A DNA stretch of 64,000 bases, taken from contig JACRQF010000006.1 of assembly GCA_016222825.1 (NCBI GenBank), positions 62,001-126,000 of the forward strand. The letters are read 5' to 3'. Positions 59,679 to 64,000 of this stretch are shown here, piece by piece (position 1 is the first letter of the stretch; each line of letters starts with the position of its first letter). The notes beneath the pieces are model-generated. The model did no database searches. It was not told the DNA's origin and saw only the letters and a list, made by a program, of their open reading frames with translations. The DNA is from Verrucomicrobiota bacterium (GTDB lineage: Bacteria > Verrucomicrobiota > Verrucomicrobiia > CAIQCK01). The position numbers were made by a program, and so were the translations under genes.

Positions 59679-60424
59679 GGTTTGGGTTGTTTCAACGTCA
59701 CCGTTGCCGGCCCTCGCCGCAGCCACGTGGTGGCAAATGCGTAACGGAACCATCTTAGATACTGCGGCACCCATTTCAAGACCTGGAACCGGCTCTTGCC
59801 AGCGCGCCGCTCGAACCACGCCGCTGGCACCTCGCCGATGCGCCAGCCGAGCCGGTGGCATTTCACGAGCAGCTCGATGCTGTAGGCGAAACCGACAGTG
59901 GACTCGATCCGGATGGTGTCCAACACCCGGCGCGAGAAGATCCGCAGACCGTTGCTCGGATCGCGCGAAGGCAGGCGCGCCAGATGGTGAAGCACGAAGG
60001 CCGAGACGCGCACCAGCGTGGCCTTCAGCCAGGGGCAACCCTTCATGCAGCCGCCGGGCATGAACCGGCAGGCCACCACGATGTCGCAGCCCTCGCGGAA
60101 CTTCGCCATCATCGGGTCAATGCGCGGCGCATTGTAATCATCGTCCGCCGGATACATCAGCACCGCTGGAGCCGTGCTGTCGGCGAAACCCGTGAGCACC
60201 GCGCCCAGCGCGCCCCGGCCGCGGTTTTTCACATAGGCCAGTTGGAATCCTTCGACGCGGTAATCCTTGAGCGCCGCGAGCGTGCTGTCCTCCTCGTGGT
60301 CGTAGCAGATCAGCACCCGGAAAGGGGTCTTCACGCCGCGTCTCAGCGAGTCAAGCACGAGCGCGATGTTGTCGCCCTCGTTATAAACGGGGATGACGAT
60401 GTCGAGTTCGGGTGAAGCCGTCAT
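59675..60424 (-). CDS. Family 2 glycosyltransferase
   Basis: A 249-residue GT-A enzyme: LDIVIPVYNEGDNIALVLDSL, VLMYPADDDYNAPRIDPMM with the DDD metal site, and SNGLRIFSRRVLDTIRIEST followed by RIGEVPAAWFERRAGKSRF, typical of polyprenyl-phosphate sugar transferases (DPM1-like). No transmembrane tail is present. It overlaps both neighbours by 4 nt. Confidence 0.92.
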   Translation of the reverse strand: MTASPELDIVIPVYNEGDNIALVLDSLRRGVKTPFRVLICYDHEEDSTLAALKDYRVEGFQLAYVKNRGRGALGAVLTGFADSTAPAVLMYPADDDYNAPRIDPMMAKFREGCDIVVACRFMPGGCMKGCPWLKATLVRVSAFVLHHLARLPSRDPSNGLRIFSRRVLDTIRIESTVGFAYSIELLVKCHRLGWRIGEVPAAWFERRAGKSRFQVLKWVPQYLRWFRYAFATTWLRRGPATVTLKQPKP

Positions 60425-61461
60425 GGTGTTGGCGTGACCGTTTGCCAGCCGCCGCTGTGGTGCGCCGCGCGCGCCGCGTCAATCAACTGCTGCACGCGCA
60501 AGCCTTCGGCCAGGCCCGGTGTGACCGGCGCGCCGCTTTCGATGCCGTCGAGAAACCGCCGGACAATCCGGCCCACCGGCGCGATCCGCCCGTCCACCGC
60601 CGCTTCGCCGTCCGTGGTAGCGATGGTGTTGAACACTCCCGTCTCGCGGCGGGCGACGGCGAGCGTGAAGCCGCGGATGTAATCAGCGCCGCGGTTCTCC
60701 AGCACCAGGCTGCCGGCGTCGCTATAGACTTCCAGTTTGTGCCCGGTTCCCAGAAACGCATCGGCGGCGATGGAAACCGAGACGGGGAAACCGGCGGCGA
60801 ATTCGCCCCATGCGTCCACACGGGCTTCCGCGCCGCCGCCCGGAGGCGACAGCCGCGCCGCCAACCGCGCCAGCGGCCCGAAGAGCCATTCGAGATAGTG
60901 GAGCGTGTGCGAGCCGAAGTTATTGAGCGTGCCGCCGCCCGCTTCGGCGGAAACTTTCCAGCCCGCCGTTTGCGCGCGGTAAGCATAGGTCTCCACGCGC
61001 CAGTTCAGCGCAACGTGGCGGATGCGCCCCAACGTGCCGGCCTCCAGCGCCGCTTTCGCCTTCTGCCAGGCATCCACTTCGGGGAACTCGAAGTCAACGG
61101 CGTGGGCCAGCTTCCGACCGGCCACCGCCTCCAGGATGGCGCGGGCTTGCACTGCATTCAACGCCAGCGGCTTTTCGCAAAACAAATGTTTCCCGGCCTT
61201 CGCCGCCGCCAGCGCCGCTTCGGCTTGCACGGCGGGCGGCGCGGCGATGACCACCGCATCAATCTCCGGGTCCGCGACCAGCCCCATCCAGCCGCCGAAG
61301 GCTTTGGGCACACCGGCGGATTGCGCGGCGGCGGCGGCTTTGTCCGCGTGGCTCCCGCAAAGCGCCGCCACCCGGCAGCGGGAGTCCGCGCGGAAGGCGG
61401 GCAGCAGGACTTGCTTGCCGAAGCCCAGTCCAACGATGCCGATGGACAGCGGTTGGTGCAT
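60421..61461 (-). CDS. Cytosolic Gfo/Idh/MocA oxidoreductase (surface-sugar operon)
   Basis: The start is ATG 61461, giving 346 residues. LSIGIVGLGFGKQVLLPAFR binds the cofactor and HLFCEKPLALNAVQARAIL carries the EKP catalytic motif. HAVDFEFPEVDAWQKAKAAL and AEAGGGTLNNFGSHTLHYLEW complete the fold. In this setting it probably oxidises an NDP-sugar, as WlbA-type enzymes do. Confidence 0.9.
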   Translation of the reverse strand: MHQPLSIGIVGLGFGKQVLLPAFRADSRCRVAALCGSHADKAAAAAQSAGVPKAFGGWMGLVADPEIDAVVIAAPPAVQAEAALAAAKAGKHLFCEKPLALNAVQARAILEAVAGRKLAHAVDFEFPEVDAWQKAKAALEAGTLGRIRHVALNWRVETYAYRAQTAGWKVSAEAGGGTLNNFGSHTLHYLEWLFGPLARLAARLSPPGGGAEARVDAWGEFAAGFPVSVSIAADAFLGTGHKLEVYSDAGSLVLENRGADYIRGFTLAVARRETGVFNTIATTDGEAAVDGRIAPVGRIVRRFLDGIESGAPVTPGLAEGLRVQQLIDAARAAHHSGGWQTVTPTP

Positions 61462-61480
61462 CACGAAACGCGGCGGCCCG

Positions 61481-62677
61481 TCACTTGTTGAAGAAGTTCC
61501 ATAAGTCGAAGACGGGTTTGCCGCGCAAGTCGGCCTTCGCATAGGCCGCGTGGGGCGTGCAAAGGATCAACAGGTCGCTGCGGCGGATGACTTCCTCCAG
61601 CGGCAGCAGGTCCTTGTCGCCCTGCACGAACGGGTCGGTGGTCAGCACGGTCTTGGCGTGCGGCTTGAGGAGCTTCTTGAGCTTGTAGCTGAGCGAGGCG
61701 CGGGCGTCGTCGCTGTTGGCCTTGAACGCCATGCCGAGCAGGCCGACGGTCATCTCCTTGAGCGCATACTGCTGGCGGAGGCGGCTGATGATCCAAGAGG
61801 GCAGGCCCTCGTTGACCTGGATCGCCGCGGTGCCGAGCGAGAACTGGTTGTCCGAGAACGCCGCCAGTTGGAGCGTGTCCTTGTAGAGGCACGGCCCGGC
61901 GGCGAACCCGGCGCCCGGCAGGTCGCGCATGCGCGGGTAGTCCTCCATCAGCCCGGCGCGGATGCGCGCGTAGCTGAGGCCCGCGGCGGTCGTCATCATG
62001 TAGAACTGGTTGGCGGCGGCGAACTGGAGGTAGCGGTAGGTGTTGCAGAACAGCTTGGCGAACTCCGCCTCCATCGGCGTCAAGCGAACGATCTTGCGGG
62101 CCACCTTCGAGAAGAACTTCGCCGCGGACTCCTCGGCTTCCGGCGTCGAGCCGCTGATCATCTGCACCAGTGACTGGATTTCCTTGATCGCCAGCCCCTG
62201 CACGACGCGCTCCGGGCAAAACGCCACGAGCGTTTTCCTTCCACGTTCGCGCAGGTAACCGTGCAGGTAATCCGTCACGCCGGGAAACACCGTCGAGCGC
62301 AGGATGATTGTTTGCTCGTCGCTGAGATACGGCAGCAGCAAGTCCACGCAATCCGTCAGCACCCGCAGCACCGGCGTCTGGAATTCATCCACGGGAGTGC
62401 CGATCGTCAGAACGATATAGGGGACGCCTTGGATGGCGGAGACCTTCGCGCTGAAGCCGAGCATGTCCGCCGCGAGCGCCTCCTTCAACATCGCCTCGCC
62501 TCCTTCTTCCAGGAACGGCATCTTGCCGGCCGCCAGTGTGTCCATTGCCTGCCGGTTCAAGTCATGGATCAACGTGCGGTAGCCCTTCTTGGCCAGCACG
62601 GCGGCCAGCGGCGCGCCGATATGGCCCGCGCCGCCCACCACGCACACGTCATAGGGTTTGGTCGTCCTTTTCTTCAT
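61481..62677 (-). CDS. UDP-glucose/ManNAc-type nucleotide-sugar dehydrogenase
   Basis: The start is ATG 62677, giving 398 residues. Motifs are YDVCVVGGAGHIGAPLAAVL, LTIGTPVDEFQTPVLRVL, ILRSTVFPGVTDYL and CPERVVQGLAIKEIQSLVQM. The active-site Cys is in GAGFAAGPCLYKDT, and AFKANSDDARASLSYKLKKL follows. These resemble the WecC/UgdA family that makes UDP-uronic acids. It lies 19 bp upstream of the Gfo/Idh gene in the operon. Confidence 0.92.
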   Translation of the reverse strand: MKKRTTKPYDVCVVGGAGHIGAPLAAVLAKKGYRTLIHDLNRQAMDTLAAGKMPFLEEGGEAMLKEALAADMLGFSAKVSAIQGVPYIVLTIGTPVDEFQTPVLRVLTDCVDLLLPYLSDEQTIILRSTVFPGVTDYLHGYLRERGRKTLVAFCPERVVQGLAIKEIQSLVQMISGSTPEAEESAAKFFSKVARKIVRLTPMEAEFAKLFCNTYRYLQFAAANQFYMMTTAAGLSYARIRAGLMEDYPRMRDLPGAGFAAGPCLYKDTLQLAAFSDNQFSLGTAAIQVNEGLPSWIISRLRQQYALKEMTVGLLGMAFKANSDDARASLSYKLKKLLKPHAKTVLTTDPFVQGDKDLLPLEEVIRRSDLLILCTPHAAYAKADLRGKPVFDLWNFFNK

Positions 62678-62708
62678 TCGTCCCCATTTCCTTGAGTTTC
62701 CAAATGGA

Positions 62709-63239
62709 TCAGAATCGCAATCGTCCACGGCGGACCGCCGCCAGCAGCGCGGCCCAGTTCAGCGCGCTGCAAAAATCCTTTTGCGCCAGCAGGTCGCGCG
62801 CGCCACCTTCGAACCGCAGCCAATCAACGCCCGCCTCGCCTTCGATTGTCCGGCCGGGCGCGGGACAGGCGTTCCCCGCGAAAAAGACCCACATCCGGTT
62901 CCCCAGTCGGCCGGTATCGGGGGACAAGTTGGCCAGCAGTTCAAACCGCTCCGCCACATGCCCTGTCTCTTCCAACAACTCCTTTCGCGCGGCATCTTCC
63001 GGCGTTTCGCCCGGCTCCACGTGGCCGCAGGGAAACTCCAGCGTGACACCATCCACCGCCGGGCGCAGTTGCCGCACCAAAAGGAGGCGTCCCTCGCTGT
63101 CCACCGTCACCACCGCCACATAGTCCTTCGTGCGGATCGAGTAATGCGGCTTCGCGAACGATGGCGGCCGTTTGGCCACGATCTCGAACCATTCACAGGC
63201 CCAAGCCACCTCGTCCGGAGCGGTTGCGTTCGTCGTCAT
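62709..63239 (-). CDS. NUDIX hydrolase (ADP-sugar pyrophosphatase-like)
   Basis: A 176-residue protein whose NUDIX box GHVEPGETPEDAARKELLEE TG matches the consensus with Lys for the usual Arg. VAVVTVDSEGRLLLVRQLRP upstream is typical of ADP-ribose/ADP-sugar pyrophosphatases. It is the first gene of the minus-strand operon, 31 bp before the dehydrogenase gene. Confidence 0.9.
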   Translation of the reverse strand: MTTNATAPDEVAWACEWFEIVAKRPPSFAKPHYSIRTKDYVAVVTVDSEGRLLLVRQLRPAVDGVTLEFPCGHVEPGETPEDAARKELLEETGHVAERFELLANLSPDTGRLGNRMWVFFAGNACPAPGRTIEGEAGVDWLRFEGGARDLLAQKDFCSALNWAALLAAVRRGRLRF

Positions 63240-63374
63240 GTTTCGGCGCTCAACCTAAGTTCTGCCCTAGTTTAGCGTCAACTGGAAAAGAGGTCTTTGG
63301 GCGACAGCACGGCGCGAGCGCGCGCCGAAGAGTTTGAATGCGGCCGTCTGGCTCTGCTAGAGTCCACGCGTGCA

Positions 63375-63686
63375 ATGAGCCAGAAGAACCACGGCAGTTC
63401 CCCGAAGAAGGGGCGCGACGCGAAGCGGGAACCGACCCCTGCCAACCCGGCCGGAACGGCGGAGGGCCTGCCTTTGTGGACTTGGCTGGGCCGTCCTCGC
63501 GCGTGGAGCGCGGGGCAGGTCGCGGCAATAGCGGCACTAGTGAGCCTTGCGGCATCCCTGCTTGCGGTGTTGTCTGGTCCTGACACTGTCACGTTGTTCG
63601 CGGCCAAAGGATTGGCTGTGCTGGCTTACCTGTTGCTCGGCTTCGTCCTCAGCCGCGAAGTCGTCCGGTCTTTCCGCTGTGAATAA
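63375..63686 (+). CDS. Small two-helix membrane protein
   Basis: The start is ATG 63375, giving 103 residues. A polar N-terminus (MSQKNHGSSPKKGRDAKREP) precedes two helices (SAGQVAAIAALVSLAASLLAV, LFAAKGLAVLAYLLLGFVLS) and a short basic end. No family is recognised. Its 3' end overlaps the next gene by 8 nt. Confidence 0.6.
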   Translation: MSQKNHGSSPKKGRDAKREPTPANPAGTAEGLPLWTWLGRPRAWSAGQVAAIAALVSLAASLLAVLSGPDTVTLFAAKGLAVLAYLLLGFVLSREVVRSFRCE

Positions 63687-64000
63687 CGCCGATTCACATC
63701 TTCCCGTCCGGAAACCCACCAGCCGGCAATGGCTCGGCGCGCTGGCGCTCGCGGTCACCGTGGCGCTGTTCGCGTGGATGTTCTTTGCCGATATCTTCGC
63801 CTGCGACGACATCAGTTGTGAGGCGATAGACAAGCCGCTGGCGATCGGGCATGTGCTGAAGGCGCGCGAGAAGGGCGTGTCGTTGCATGAGTATATGCGG
63901 AACGACCCGGTCTGGGCGGACATGAAGAGCGGCGACCCGGAAGGTTCCTACGCCTACGTGGGCAAACGGTTCCAGTTTGAGTTCTTCGCGTGCCAGGCGC
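63679..64000 (+). CDS. Membrane-anchored protein, 3' end outside window
   Basis: A GTG at 63679 opens a frame that runs to the window edge. It has one membrane helix (WLGALALAVTVALFAWMFFA) and then a soluble part with cysteines (DIFACDDISCEAIDKPLAIG) and GDPEGSYAYVGKRFQFEFFA. The ORF track missed it because it is unfinished. Function is unknown; it overlaps the preceding small membrane protein gene by 8 nt. Confidence 0.6.
   Translation, partial: MNNADSHLPVRKPTSRQWLGALALAVTVALFAWMFFADIFACDDISCEAIDKPLAIGHVLKAREKGVSLHEYMRNDPVWADMKSGDPEGSYAYVGKRFQFEFFACQA

Overview
This 64 kb window comes from a GC-rich bacterial chromosome that reads like a member of the Verrucomicrobiota (Pedosphaerae/Limisphaerales type), although no marker gene here proves it. 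The clues are several Tat-exported Gfo/Idh/MocA oxidoreductases, a DUF1080 protein, sulfatase and GH29 fucosidase row, a secreted PQQ-type propeller, a DUF3604 protein, a XylR-type AraC regulator, very short 5' leaders, and intergenic GTAGC...GCTAC hairpin repeats.

Layout. 0-6.5 kb: a TIR-like protein cut by the left edge, an ArsR regulator, a decaying 21-bp/heptapeptide repeat array, a methyltransferase between two copies of a promoter block, a secreted propeller protein, and a Tat aldo/keto reductase coupled to a tetraheme cytochrome. 6.7-9.9 kb: the housekeeping coaD-yceD-rpmF-plsX-fabH operon. 10-19.4 kb: accessory ground with hairpin repeats, an attC-like gene-cassette boundary, a serpin, small secreted proteins, and a lipoprotein followed by a class III nucleotide cyclase-like TPR protein.

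19.4-30.5 kb holds the most unusual content, a probable undescribed radical-SAM RiPP system. It has a cytosolic subtilisin-like protease with a GAF protein, two SPASM radical SAM enzymes, a B12-type radical SAM protein, an FkbM methyltransferase and an ABC exporter whose ATPase domain is split by about 240 residues. A stand-alone cyclic-nucleotide-binding protein overlaps the exporter gene. Two full precursor peptides and one leader-deleted copy share a nearly invariant leader and a conserved SIGGVRG-type C-terminus around an unrelated variable core.

30.5-46.9 kb: comM/yifB, a large DUF3604 protein, an HflK-like protein, a GH105-like hydrolase, an SGNH hydrolase, then a XylR-like regulator heading a catabolic run (two Gfo/Idh proteins, VOC, M24, M20). 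Two small genes have been inserted into this run, a four-helix-bundle gene and a GxxExxY gene, each bracketed by its own short repeats. 47-52 kb: an EVE plus nuclease-like protein, a second 21-bp/heptad array, gene fragments, a GHL10-like hydrolase, a NIPSNAP protein and a frameshifted CNBD gene. 51.8-55.2 kb: DUF1080, sulfatase and fucosidase, a likely unit for sulfated fucose-containing glycans. 55.3-63.2 kb: a polytopic membrane protein and an overlapping minus-strand surface-sugar operon. The window ends inside an operon for two small membrane proteins.
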